In this document: piece after piece, positions 40,816-48,812 of the stretch
Layout of the letters: the number at the start of each line of letters is the position of its first letter
Position numbering within the stretch: position 1 is the first letter of the stretch
Assembly (NCBI RefSeq): GCF_036032445.1
Contig: NZ_CP107932.1
Span: forward strand, 808,501 to 872,500
Direction: 5' to 3'
Length of the DNA: 64,000 nt
Source: Nocardia sp. NBC_00416
Lineage (GTDB): Bacteria > Actinomycetota > Actinomycetes > Mycobacteriales > Mycobacteriaceae
Program-made: the position numbers and the translations under genes
The notes under the pieces: model-generated
Seen by the model: the letters and a program-made list of their open reading frames with translations, nothing else
Databases searched by the model: none
What the model was told of the DNA's origin: nothing

Positions 40816-41768
40816 GCCGCCACCGGTAGTCTTCCCGTCGAGCGGATACGCGGGTCCAGGACCGGGTACAGCAGGTCGATCGCCAGGTTCACCAGCACAA
40901 ACGCGGCAGAGGCGAGCACCACGACACCCTGCACCACCGGGAGGTCCTGGGTGGACACCGCGAAGTAGATATCGCGGCCCATGCCGGGCCGGGAGAAGAC
41001 CGTCTCCACGACCACGGCGCCACCGAGAAGGTTGCCGACCAGCAGCCCTGTCACCGTGACGGTCGGAATGGCTGCGTTGCGCAGTCCGTGCCCGAGCAGC
41101 ACCCGCAGCCGGCTCGCTCCCGTGGCGCGGATCGTCTCCACATAGGGCTCTTGCAGCGTGGTGTGCAGGCTCTTGCCGAGTACTTGCCCCACCAGCGCGC
41201 CGCCGGGAATCGCCAGCGTGCAGGCAGGCAGCACCAGCCCGGTGAACCCGGTGCCGGCCAATGACGGGAACAGGTGCCACCGCAACGAGAAGAGCTGGAT
41301 CAGCACGAACCCGACCCAAAACGAGGGCAGTGAGATCCCGAATGCCGGCACCGACCGCGCCACCTGGCGGCCGAACGACGACCCGGCCAGCACGCCCAGC
41401 ACGCCCAGCGTGGTCCCGGCGAGCAGCGCTAAGGTGAGCGCCGTCGCGCCGAGCTGCAGTGTCGCCGGCAGCGATGCCGCGATCATCTCCGAGACCGGCT
41501 GCCCGGTCTGGATGGACCGGCCGAAGTCGCCGTGGACGGCGCCGCCCAGCGCGGAAACGTACTGCTCCCACACCGGGCGGTCGAATCCCAACTCCGTTCT
41601 GGCCGCGGCGATCTCCGCGGGCGTAGCGGTCTCGCCGCCGCCCCGGCCGTTCAACATGAGCGCCACCGGATCACCGGGCAGCAGGCTCAGCGCGACGAAG
41701 GTGATCGTGAACGCCGCCCAGATCACGAACACCGCCTGGGCAGCGCGGCCCGCGAGGTAGCGGATCAC
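40812..41768 (-). CDS. peptide/nickel-type ABC transporter permease (DppB-like)
   Basis: A 318-residue DppB/NikB-like permease. The N-terminal helix is FVIWAAFTITFVALSLLPGDPV, followed by the conserved RTELGFDRPVWEQYVSAL, the SLPATLQLG helix, and the EAA-type segment YVETIRATGASRLRVLLGHGLRNAAIPTV. It ends VFSRPGMGRDIYFAVSTQDLPVVQGV, as usual. The GTG start overlaps the stop of the binding-protein gene, and the stop overlaps the DppC-like start. Confidence 0.93.
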   Translation of the reverse strand: MIRYLAGRAAQAVFVIWAAFTITFVALSLLPGDPVALMLNGRGGGETATPAEIAAARTELGFDRPVWEQYVSALGGAVHGDFGRSIQTGQPVSEMIAASLPATLQLGATALTLALLAGTTLGVLGVLAGSSFGRQVARSVPAFGISLPSFWVGFVLIQLFSLRWHLFPSLAGTGFTGLVLPACTLAIPGGALVGQVLGKSLHTTLQEPYVETIRATGASRLRVLLGHGLRNAAIPTVTVTGLLVGNLLGGAVVVETVFSRPGMGRDIYFAVSTQDLPVVQGVVVLASAAFVLVNLAIDLLYPVLDPRIRSTGRLPVAA

Positions 41769-43348
41769 GGACGGCTCTCTCCCAGGTGTGCGTCGTGCAG
41801 GTCGAGCCGCGTCGAGGCGTCGGTCTCCAGATCGCCGACCTGCTGGGCCACCCCGTGTACCTGGGCGTTCTCGTACAGCGGGACGGTGTCCGCGTGGGCG
41901 AGGATCCAGCTCACGGCCTTGGTGACGGCCTCCTGCCGCGTCGCGTCGTCGACCGCGGCCGCCTGCTGCTCCAAGTAGGTATCGAGCTCGGTCGGCGGCA
42001 GGTGCCAGAGGTTCTGCCCCTTGCTGTAGAAGAGGTTGCGCAGCACGTCCGGATCGGCGCGCGTCACCGCGACGGCGGTGATGTCGAAGTTGCCCGCCGC
42101 CTGCTGTTCGGTGTACTTGGCCGGTGGGGCCACGTTCAATTGCACGTCCACGCCGATGCGGCGCAACCGCTGCTGCACGTATTCGTTGTGGGCCGGCATC
42201 GGGGCTGGGATGAGCCAGTTCAGCGTGAGTCTTCGGCCGTCCTTGACCCGGATGCCGTCGGGTCCGGGCACCCACGCTGCCTCGTCCAGCAGTCGCCCGG
42301 CCTCGACGGGGTCGTAGCGGAGGTTGTCGGTCGGCGTGTAGAACGGCGTCGTCGAGGACAGCACGCTCGTCGCGGGTTCGGCGCGTGTGCCGACCACCGA
42401 GTCCACCAGGTCTCGACGGTCGATGGCCAGCGAGAGGGCCTGCCGCACACGCTGGTCGGACAGAATTCCGGCGTGGTTGAGCGACAACGGTGGCGCCACG
42501 CCGGGCGCGGACGTCACGAGTAGTCGGAACCCGTTGCCGTCGAACAGGTTCTGGTCGGTTGCCTGGATGTTCTCGGCGATCTGCACCTGGCCCGAACTGA
42601 GTGCACCGGTGCGGGCTCCGGCCTCGGGCACGAACACGAATCGGACTTCGTCGATATGGGCCGCGCCCTTGTTCGTGGCGATCGAGGACGGCCAGGTGTA
42701 ATCGGACCGCTTCCGCAGCACGACCTCCTGATTGGCCGTGTAGTGGTCCAGCACATACGGACCCGAGCCGACGAACTGTCCCCGGCAGCGCTGCTCCAGC
42801 GGGGTGGCAGCGGTGGCTGCCGACAGGATGCCGAGACCGGCGCCGGAGGTCGCCTGCAGGAACTGGGCGTTGGCCATGGCGAAGGACACGGTGAACGTGC
42901 GCGGGTCGACCACGGTCGTGCCGGTGTATCCGCGGATGTAGGCCGGGGCGCCGTTGGCGGGCAATCTGCTCAGGCTGTCGAAAGTGGACTTCACAGCGGT
43001 GGAGTCGACCGTGGTGCCGTCACTGAAGGTGACGCCGGGGCGCAGGACGAAGGTGAACGAGCGGGCGTCCGGTGAGATCGTCCAGGACTCCGCCAGCCAC
43101 GGCACGATCCGGCCGGTCTCCGGGTCCTGATCTGTGAGGGTGTCCACGATCGAGCGGGAGATGTCCATCGCCGCGAGCTGGCCGGTCTGCTGTGGGTCCA
43201 GACAGGTGGGATCGGCGGGAAGTGCGATCCGTAGCGGGCCGCCGGCGCCGGACGTGGTGGTCGGACCGGGCGCGCACGCGGCGGCTACGGCCATCAGCGC
43301 GGTGGCGAGCAGGATCCGTCTCGGCAACCTGACTCTGGCTGGGGACAT
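41765..43348 (-). CDS. peptide/nickel-type ABC transporter substrate-binding lipoprotein
   Basis: A 527-residue type-2 binding protein of the oligopeptide/nickel class. Starting at 43348 gives a signal peptide with the lipobox VAAACAPG. The mature protein shows LDPQQTGQLAAMDISRSIVDTL, the SBP_bac_5 core VPWLAESWTISPDARSFTFVLR, FVGSGPYVLDHY and IDRRDLVDSVVG. Its open frame runs upstream, but that part has no signal character. Ligands of this class include peptides, metal chelates, glutathione and opines. Two LLM enzymes in the operon suggest a non-peptide organic ligand here. It is the first gene of the minus-strand operon. Confidence 0.9.
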   Translation of the reverse strand: MSPARVRLPRRILLATALMAVAAACAPGPTTTSGAGGPLRIALPADPTCLDPQQTGQLAAMDISRSIVDTLTDQDPETGRIVPWLAESWTISPDARSFTFVLRPGVTFSDGTTVDSTAVKSTFDSLSRLPANGAPAYIRGYTGTTVVDPRTFTVSFAMANAQFLQATSGAGLGILSAATAATPLEQRCRGQFVGSGPYVLDHYTANQEVVLRKRSDYTWPSSIATNKGAAHIDEVRFVFVPEAGARTGALSSGQVQIAENIQATDQNLFDGNGFRLLVTSAPGVAPPLSLNHAGILSDQRVRQALSLAIDRRDLVDSVVGTRAEPATSVLSSTTPFYTPTDNLRYDPVEAGRLLDEAAWVPGPDGIRVKDGRRLTLNWLIPAPMPAHNEYVQQRLRRIGVDVQLNVAPPAKYTEQQAAGNFDITAVAVTRADPDVLRNLFYSKGQNLWHLPPTELDTYLEQQAAAVDDATRQEAVTKAVSWILAHADTVPLYENAQVHGVAQQVGDLETDASTRLDLHDAHLGESRP

Positions 43349-43423
43349 CGGGAAAGCCTTCCGTCGGCGGGAAGCAAACGAGGAGTGAGGGAGCGGCCCG
43401 GCGGGCATCGCTGCAGACCCTCC

Positions 43424-43477
43424 GAGAGGTACAGTACAACGTGTATGGCAATGTGTAAAACGATCACTGTACTTCTC
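43424..43477. promoter_or_regulatory. inverted repeat GAGAxGTACAGT...ACTGTACxTCTC in a divergent promoter
   Basis: Arms 43424-43435 and 43466-43477 pair at 11 of 12 positions across a 30-bp centre that contains A/T-rich AATGTGTAAAAC. They lie between the divergent binding-protein and tetR genes. It is the natural operator candidate for the adjacent TetR on one or both promoters. Confidence 0.55.
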
Positions 43478-43494
43478 GCGGAATGGGAGCTGTA

Positions 43495-44145
43495 ATGGCT
43501 GGACAGGCGACAACGGAAGATCGGCCGCGCGGCTCGACCGAAAAACGCGAGGCAATCCTGCGGGCCGCGCGGCGGGTCTTCGGCCGGGTGGGTTACCTGG
43601 GTGCGAGCATCGACGCGATTGCCGCGGAGGCAGGAGTTTCCACGCGCACTATCTACAACCACTTCGACAACAAGGAGCAGCTGTTCTCGACGGTGTTGAT
43701 GGAGAGCTCCACTCAGGTCGCTTCTGCGCGTGAGGCGCTCATCGACCGATGGCTCACCGACGTCACCGATCTGGAGGAGGCGCTGATCGGTCTGGCCACG
43801 GAGTGGCTTCGGCCGGCGCCGGAGTTCACCGACCACTTCAACATGGTTCGGCAACTCAAGGTCGAGTCCGAGCAGTTCCCCCGGGAGTTGCGCGATGCGT
43901 GGCGGGAGGCCGGGCCGTTGCGGGCACGCCGGGCCCTGGCCGCGAGGATGGCGGAACTGGCCGGGCGATGTCGGCTGCGAACCGACGACCCGGAGACGAC
44001 GGCTCAGCACTTCATGGCGCTGATCACCGATACGGCCACCAATAAGGCCGAGTTCAGTGCGGCGGCAATGGAATCGGAGATCGACAAGATCGCGCGGACC
44101 GGGGTGCGCACGTTCCTCTACGGTTTCCTGCCGCGGCCCGACTGA
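43495..44145 (+). CDS. TetR-family repressor
   Basis: A 216-residue TetR protein. The DNA-binding domain is STEKREAILRAARRVFGRVGYLGASIDAIAAEAGVSTRTIYNHFDNKEQLF. The C-terminal TetR_C_7-like domain includes TDHFNMVRQLKVESEQFPRELRDAW, as in AcrR/TetR members with a long C-terminus. The ATG at 43495 follows GGGAG; an ATG at 43483 is less likely. It is divergent from the peptide-type ABC/LLM operon across an inverted repeat, so it may control that operon, complementing the IclR protein of the opposite operon. Confidence 0.9.
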   Translation: MAGQATTEDRPRGSTEKREAILRAARRVFGRVGYLGASIDAIAAEAGVSTRTIYNHFDNKEQLFSTVLMESSTQVASAREALIDRWLTDVTDLEEALIGLATEWLRPAPEFTDHFNMVRQLKVESEQFPRELRDAWREAGPLRARRALAARMAELAGRCRLRTDDPETTAQHFMALITDTATNKAEFSAAAMESEIDKIARTGVRTFLYGFLPRPD

Positions 44146-44153
44146 ATGATGCA

Positions 44154-44168
44154 GAGCCGGACCGGCTC
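44154..44168 (+). terminator. short hairpin after tetR
   Basis: GAGCCG-GAC-CGGCTC, a perfect 6-bp stem 9 nt past the tetR stop codon. There is no T-run. Confidence 0.45.
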
Positions 44169-44225
44169 CATCTCTCGGTGAAGCTTGTGCCGGTTGACCA
44201 TTGACACCCGGTTCCCTTAATGTGC

Positions 44226-44254
44226 TTCGTATTGCGAATAGTTCGTACTACGAA
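44226..44254. promoter_or_regulatory. tandem MarR-type operators before the MFS gene
   Basis: Two 13-bp dyads, TTCGTATTGCGAA (44226-44238) and TTCGTACTACGAA (44242-44254), are 16 bp apart. The second is perfect (TTCGT-ACT-ACGAA), and with its upstream AATAG it recurs almost exactly at 46876-46893 before the marR gene, so both belong to one regulon. Confidence 0.75.
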
Positions 44255-44266
44255 GGGTATTCGATC

Positions 44267-44302
44267 ATGGCTCTCCTCGCGGCCCGGGTAGGTGTGGTGT
44301 GA
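44267..44302 (+). CDS. possible 11-residue leader peptide overlapping the MFS start
   Basis: ATG at 44267 opens the frame MALLAARVGVV and stops in TGTGA so that its TGA overlaps the GTG start of the MFS gene. GAAGGG lies 9 nt before it. The MFS gene itself has no ribosome site at its own start, so translation may be coupled through this leader. It is small enough to be chance. Confidence 0.35.
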   Translation: MALLAARVGVV

Positions 44303-45717
44303 ATACGGCGGAGCAGCGTTCGGACACTTCCGGGACCAAGGCCCTCATCGCGCTGGTCGTGGCGGTTTTCGGGTATGCGCTCATGCAGACCGTGGTCGTT
44401 CCGGCGTTGAAGCTGCTCGAGACCCGGTTGCACGCGACCCCGACGACGTCGGCCTGGATCCTCACAGCGTTCCTGCTGTCCAGTGCAGTGGCGACGCCGC
44501 TGCTCGGGCGGCTCGGCGACCAGTTCGGCAGGCGCAAGGTCACGCTCGCGGTGCTCGCCGTCTACGCGATCGGAATGGCCGGTGCCGCGGCTGCGCAGAA
44601 CATCGGCCAGCTCATCGCCGCACGCGCTGTCCAAGGGTGCGCACTGGCGTTGGTGCCGTTGGCGATGGGAATCCTGCGGGAGGCGCTGCCGGTGCGGCGG
44701 TTGCCCTTCGCCATGGGCCTGGTGTCGGGCGTGGTGGGGGCCGGCGGCGGCGCGGGTCTGATCGTCGGAGGTCTGCTGGCCGACCACTTCTCGTGGCGGT
44801 ACCTGTTCGTCCTCGGTGCGGTGCTCGCGCTGGTGAGTCTGCTGCTCGCGGCGTTGTGGGTGCCCGCCGACCAGCACACGGCGCGAGGCGGGCTCGACTG
44901 GCCGGGGGCCGTGCTGCTCGCAGGCAGCCTGGTCGCGATCCTGCTGGGTCTGGCAAAGGGGCCGTCGTGGGGATGGTCCTCGGCTTCGGTGCTCGGCCTT
45001 TTCGCGGTCGGGGTGATTCTGGGTGTCGCCCTGATCGCCGTGGAACGGCCCAGGAGCGACGCCCTTCTCGATATCGGTGAGCTCAGCGACCGGCCGATGC
45101 TGTTGACACACGCCGCCGCTTTTCTCTTCGGGGCCGGTTCGTACTTCTTCTATCTGGCCCTGCCGCTGTACGCGCAACTCGAACCGGATGCCACAGGTGT
45201 CGGCTTCGGGTCCACGATCACCGTGGCCGGCCTGCTCATGTTGCCCGGAATGCTCGCGGTGGTGCCGACGAGCATGGCGGTCGGCCGAATCGCCACGATG
45301 TTGGGGCCGCGCTGGCCGCTGGCCGGCGGCTGGGCGTTGTTCGTGTCGGGTTCGCTGCTGTTCGTCCTCGTTCACGACCGGATGTGGCAGCACGCGGTCT
45401 TCTACACGATCGTCGGCGCCGGTGCCGGCTTGGTCATGGGCTCGCTGCCCAAGCTGATCGCCGAGAACGTGCCCTTGGCACGGACCGGAACTGCCAACGG
45501 CATCAACAACATCGCCCGCACCGTGGGCAGCGCCGTGGGTACCGCGCTCGCCGCCGCGGTGATCGGCAGCGGTCTGACGTCCGACGCCACCTTCAGCACC
45601 TTGTTCTGGCTCGCGGCAGGCGCGGCGGCCGCGGGTGTCGTGGCCGCGCTCTTCACGGCGCGGCACGAACCGGCGACGTCCCGTGCCGAGCAGCCGGTGG
45701 CCCGGGTCGCCTCGTGA
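44299..45717 (+). CDS. MFS drug/efflux transporter (DHA2-like)
   Basis: A 472-residue major facilitator protein with about 14 predicted helices, as in the DHA2 drug:H+ antiporter family. Motif A is LLGRLGDQFGRRKVTLAVLA, motif C-type glycine-rich LVSGVVGAGGGAGLIVGGLLAD follows, and WRYLFVLGAVLALVSL is typical. The second half has GTANGINNIARTVGSAVGTALAAAVIG, usual in exporters. Its promoter contains two operators of the linked MarR protein, so it is probably induced by the exported compound. The hemerythrin-like gene follows 132 bp later. Confidence 0.9.
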   Translation: MNTAEQRSDTSGTKALIALVVAVFGYALMQTVVVPALKLLETRLHATPTTSAWILTAFLLSSAVATPLLGRLGDQFGRRKVTLAVLAVYAIGMAGAAAAQNIGQLIAARAVQGCALALVPLAMGILREALPVRRLPFAMGLVSGVVGAGGGAGLIVGGLLADHFSWRYLFVLGAVLALVSLLLAALWVPADQHTARGGLDWPGAVLLAGSLVAILLGLAKGPSWGWSSASVLGLFAVGVILGVALIAVERPRSDALLDIGELSDRPMLLTHAAAFLFGAGSYFFYLALPLYAQLEPDATGVGFGSTITVAGLLMLPGMLAVVPTSMAVGRIATMLGPRWPLAGGWALFVSGSLLFVLVHDRMWQHAVFYTIVGAGAGLVMGSLPKLIAENVPLARTGTANGINNIARTVGSAVGTALAAAVIGSGLTSDATFSTLFWLAAGAAAAGVVAALFTARHEPATSRAEQPVARVAS

Positions 45718-45849
45718 ACATCTTCCGCGCGGCCGCACTCGCCGACCTCCAGCACGAGCCGCGCGGGCTCGGGCGCCCGGCGACGGCAGGACCGGACAGC
45801 ATGCCTCGGGCGGAGTCTCTCCCACTGTCCCCGAACCGGTCGCGGCCCC

Positions 45850-46374
45850 ATGGTTGAGGCCGATCACGACGAGCCCGTGTCCAGCGGCCCACCACTGGAC
45901 GCGGGCCGACAGCTGGTCAAGGCGCACGACTACCTGCGTCGCGAGCTCGCCGAGTTGGGGGAACTCATCGCATTGGTCGAGATGAGCGTGGTGAACGCCG
46001 GCGCCGTCCGCTCACGCCTCGCGACTTTGACCCGGCAGCAATCCAGTCGAGTGGTCGGCGCTCACTGTGCGGCCTATTGCCGGATGCTCGCCGGCCATCA
46101 CACCAGGGAGGACAGGGTGATCTTTCCGCATCTACGGCGGGCCGATCCGACGTTGGCACCGAAAATCGACCGCCTCGTGACAGAGCACCGGACTGTCCAC
46201 GAGACCATCGAACATCTCGACCGCGCGCTGCTGGCGTTCATCGCGACCCCGGACGACATCACCGCGGTACGCGCCGCGTTCGACCTTCTCGCCGCAACCC
46301 TGCTCGACCATTTGGCGTACGAGGAGAGCGTGCTCGTCGAGCCGCTCGCACGTTTCGGCCTCGGCACGGCCTGA
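45850..46374 (+). CDS. hemerythrin HHE-domain protein
   Basis: A 174-residue four-helix-bundle protein with likely diiron ligands in the usual helices: KAHDYLRREL, MLAGHHTREDRVIFPHL (H-HxxxE spacing), LVTEHRTVHETIEHL and LLDHLAYEESVLVEPL. Such HHE proteins bind O2, NO or peroxide, or act in iron-redox sensing. It lies between the MFS and marR genes and may be part of the same stress response. The ATG start has no strong ribosome site. Binding of iron is inferred from ligand spacing. Confidence 0.8.
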   Translation: MVEADHDEPVSSGPPLDAGRQLVKAHDYLRRELAELGELIALVEMSVVNAGAVRSRLATLTRQQSSRVVGAHCAAYCRMLAGHHTREDRVIFPHLRRADPTLAPKIDRLVTEHRTVHETIEHLDRALLAFIATPDDITAVRAAFDLLAATLLDHLAYEESVLVEPLARFGLGTA

Positions 46375-46391
46375 CCGGGCCCGAGAGCCCG

Positions 46392-46847
46392 TCAGCGCCG
46401 CGACACCCATGCCGGGTCGTGCGCGGCCAGTATCCGCTCGGCAACCCGCGGCCACCGCTCGCGGTCCTCGCTATCGATGTCCGCCGTCAAAGCCTCCAGT
46501 CGAGCGGTCACGTCATCGTGCGCCGCGACGGCAAGCCGCCTGCCCTCGTCGCTGAGCGTGACGACGCACGCACGACGATCGTTGGCGTCGGGCATCCGGG
46601 AAACCAGGCCACGCTTGACGACACGGTCCACCGAGCCGGTCATGCTCGACCGTTCCAGATGCATCATCCGACTCAGCTCGGACATTCCGACCGGACCATC
46701 GAGCAGCATGCACAACACGTGTAGCTGTTGCGGAGTCAGCTCATGCCGACGACCGACGTCCGCGAACACATGCTGCACGACATGCGACAACCGCACCAGA
46801 GACGCGGCAACCCCCAGTTGTGCAGACCCGTCCGCCGTCGTGACCAT
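46392..46847 (-). CDS. MarR-family regulator
   Basis: A 151-residue MarR repressor: LVRLSHVVQHVFADVGRRHELTPQQLHVLCMLLDG, then the recognition region MSELSRMMHLERSSMTGSVDRVVKRGLVSRMPDANDRRACVVTLSDEGR with the DxRR wing motif. The ATG at 46847 is used because GGGAGG lies 5 nt upstream; the open frame continues upstream but crosses the operator. That operator (46876-46893) is the same element that precedes the MFS gene, so it autoregulates and represses the exporter. Confidence 0.92.
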   Translation of the reverse strand: MVTTADGSAQLGVAASLVRLSHVVQHVFADVGRRHELTPQQLHVLCMLLDGPVGMSELSRMMHLERSSMTGSVDRVVKRGLVSRMPDANDRRACVVTLSDEGRRLAVAAHDDVTARLEALTADIDSEDRERWPRVAERILAAHDPAWVSRR

Positions 46848-46875
46848 CACACCTCCCACGCGAAGTCTAGCCGAC

Positions 46876-46893
46876 AATAGTTCGGACTACGAA
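46876..46893. promoter_or_regulatory. MarR operator upstream of marR
   Basis: AATAGTTCGGACTACGAA, differing by one base (G for T) from the copy at 44237-44254 before the MFS gene. It lies 30-46 nt upstream of the marR start. Confidence 0.75.
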
Positions 46894-47020
46894 CCAATCA
46901 GGCGCGGGTGGCCGCCACACCGGAACCCCGCTCAGCTGCGGCAGGGCGTCCGGCGGCGAGCCGGCAACGAGGTCCCGACCGGCTGCCTCTCGGCGCGAAA
47001 GGCATTGTGGTACCTAGGGT

Positions 47021-48403
47021 CTAGGAGCACTCGTTCGGCGCGGACTCGCCTTGCAGACGCGCATCGAGCCAGGCGAACGCACCGGGGAATCCGGTGCCCA
47101 GACCGGTCACGTGTTCACCCGGCTCGCTGCGGAAGACCGCGGGGACACCGCGGGCACACTGCGTGCGATAGAGCTGCTGTGCCCCCGCGAGCGGAATCCA
47201 GAGATCGTGGGCGGCGTGGTAGATGTACAGCGGCACCGCCGAGGTCCGGTCACTGAGATCGGTGCGGGCGAAGATCTCGTCGGCGACAGCGCTGTCGAGC
47301 GGGTGGGGAATATCGGCGGCGACTTCGAGCGGTATGCCGACCACACCCAGCGGGCCGAGCGCCTCGCCGCACGCGTTGTTGATCGGCGACGTCGCCACCC
47401 ACTGCGCCAGATGGTTCATGTTGTCCAGGATTTCGGGGTGTTCGCGGGCGTAGGCGAGCACGACCGCCAGCAGTACTCCGGAGGCGAATTTGCCGTCGAA
47501 GCTGTTCGCGACGACCCTGTTGTCGGTGACCAGTCCGCCCATCGCAGCGCCCACGACCACATCGGCCAGTTCGGGCGCGTAGTCGCCGAGCAGCATGGCC
47601 GCCGCATAGGAGGCGATCGCGCCCCCGGAGTATCCGGTCAGCGCGAAGCGGCTGGCACCGAACTCGGAACCGGGCAGCGAGCGCACGGCGCGAATGCCGT
47701 CGAGGATGACGTGTGCGGCGACGTTCGGCTCCGCGTAGGCCATGAACGGGCCCTCGTGATCGGGAATCAGCACTGCGTACCCGCGGTTCATCGCCGACTC
47801 GGTCGTCGGTGTCAACGCGTCGATGGCACTGCTGCTGGTGCCGTCCTGTCCGTGCGCCATCGCGTAGCCGGGCGTACAACGCAGCCCGAGGGAGTTGATC
47901 GGTTTATTGTCCACCAGGACCGGCCGGCTGCCGGGACCTGTCCAGGCCGCCGCCGGAACTACCAGGGTGGCCGTGCCGAAGGAGGGCGCCCCCGCCGCGG
48001 CCGTCGATCGAAACTTCAGCAACACCGCACGGCCGAGCGGTGCGGCGATCCCCGGCGCGGCGACCGCGGTGATGTCACGCTGTTCGATCACCTCACCGGG
48101 GGCCATCCGGTCCACTCCGGCCGGCCAGGTGTCGAAAATCGGGTCACCCGTCGGCGGGGACTGCACCGCGTGCCACAGGGCGGCCAGTTGCGGCGGTAGC
48201 TCGCCGATGGGCGGTGCGGGTGCGGCAGGCAGTGGTGGCGGGGGGAGGGCATCATCGATACCGCGCTGCAGGCCGGAAGGGGGCGGAGGAGCCGGGACAT
48301 CCTCGGCGACCGCCGACGGCAGTCCCACCAGGATCAGGCAACATGCCGTGATCACACCTGTCAGCGCCCGCACGAGGCCTGCTCGCGCACGGACCCAATT
48401 CAT
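47021..48403 (-). CDS. secretory lipase, LIP family
   Basis: A 460-residue exported lipase of the actinobacterial/fungal LIP family (PF03583-like). The signal peptide is VRALTGVITACCLILVGLPSAVAED, cleaved after AVA, and a Pro-rich linker (PAPPPPSGLQ, PPPPLPAAPAPP) follows. Family blocks are DITAVAAPGIAAPLGRAVLLKFRS, RCTPGYAMAHGQDG, PDHEGPFMAYAEP, the nucleophile GYSGGAIASYAAAM and the C-terminal IYHAAHDLWIPLAGAQ, with the catalytic acid region in AAHD. It probably releases fatty acids from host or environmental lipids, as in pathogenic Nocardia. GAGAGG precedes the ATG at 48403. It is divergent from a paralogue. Confidence 0.9.
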   Translation of the reverse strand: MNWVRARAGLVRALTGVITACCLILVGLPSAVAEDVPAPPPPSGLQRGIDDALPPPPLPAAPAPPIGELPPQLAALWHAVQSPPTGDPIFDTWPAGVDRMAPGEVIEQRDITAVAAPGIAAPLGRAVLLKFRSTAAAGAPSFGTATLVVPAAAWTGPGSRPVLVDNKPINSLGLRCTPGYAMAHGQDGTSSSAIDALTPTTESAMNRGYAVLIPDHEGPFMAYAEPNVAAHVILDGIRAVRSLPGSEFGASRFALTGYSGGAIASYAAAMLLGDYAPELADVVVGAAMGGLVTDNRVVANSFDGKFASGVLLAVVLAYAREHPEILDNMNHLAQWVATSPINNACGEALGPLGVVGIPLEVAADIPHPLDSAVADEIFARTDLSDRTSAVPLYIYHAAHDLWIPLAGAQQLYRTQCARGVPAVFRSEPGEHVTGLGTGFPGAFAWLDARLQGESAPNECS

Positions 48404-48812
48404 AGAGCTACCTCTCGAGATCAGTGAATATGCCTTCGGGCCGATACTCTTCGAAGGCATATAGAAGCCACCGCGCGTCCGCCGTTCGGTCTCGGCGAAA
48501 TGCGTTGGGATGCGCGCTGGTCGGCTGATGCAACAGTAATTGTTCTGAGCGGTTGTCCGCTCATCGTCGCGCCGGGTCCGTACTTCTCACCGCGGTCCCG
48601 GGATGCCGTGTGAATTCGCCACAAAGGCACCGGATACCTTCGGGCCCTGCGACTTAAGGCGTCACCTGCCGTTGCTCAGCCGGTGTCGCGACCATCCCTC
48701 GGTATGGCGGAAACCACAGTGGAAACGACGGTGTGCTGTGAGTGGCCCTCAATATCATCAATGGCGGCGGATCGAGCTCAGCGACTGTCGATACTGATGG
48801 AAATTTTTTGCA
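48404..48812. other. 409-bp divergent intergenic region between two lipase genes
   Basis: No gene is supported. It must carry both lipase promoters, but I cannot assign -35/-10 elements with confidence. Local A/T-rich patches occur at about 48460 and just before the right-hand gene (GAAATTTTTTGC, 48800-48811). Confidence 0.5.
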
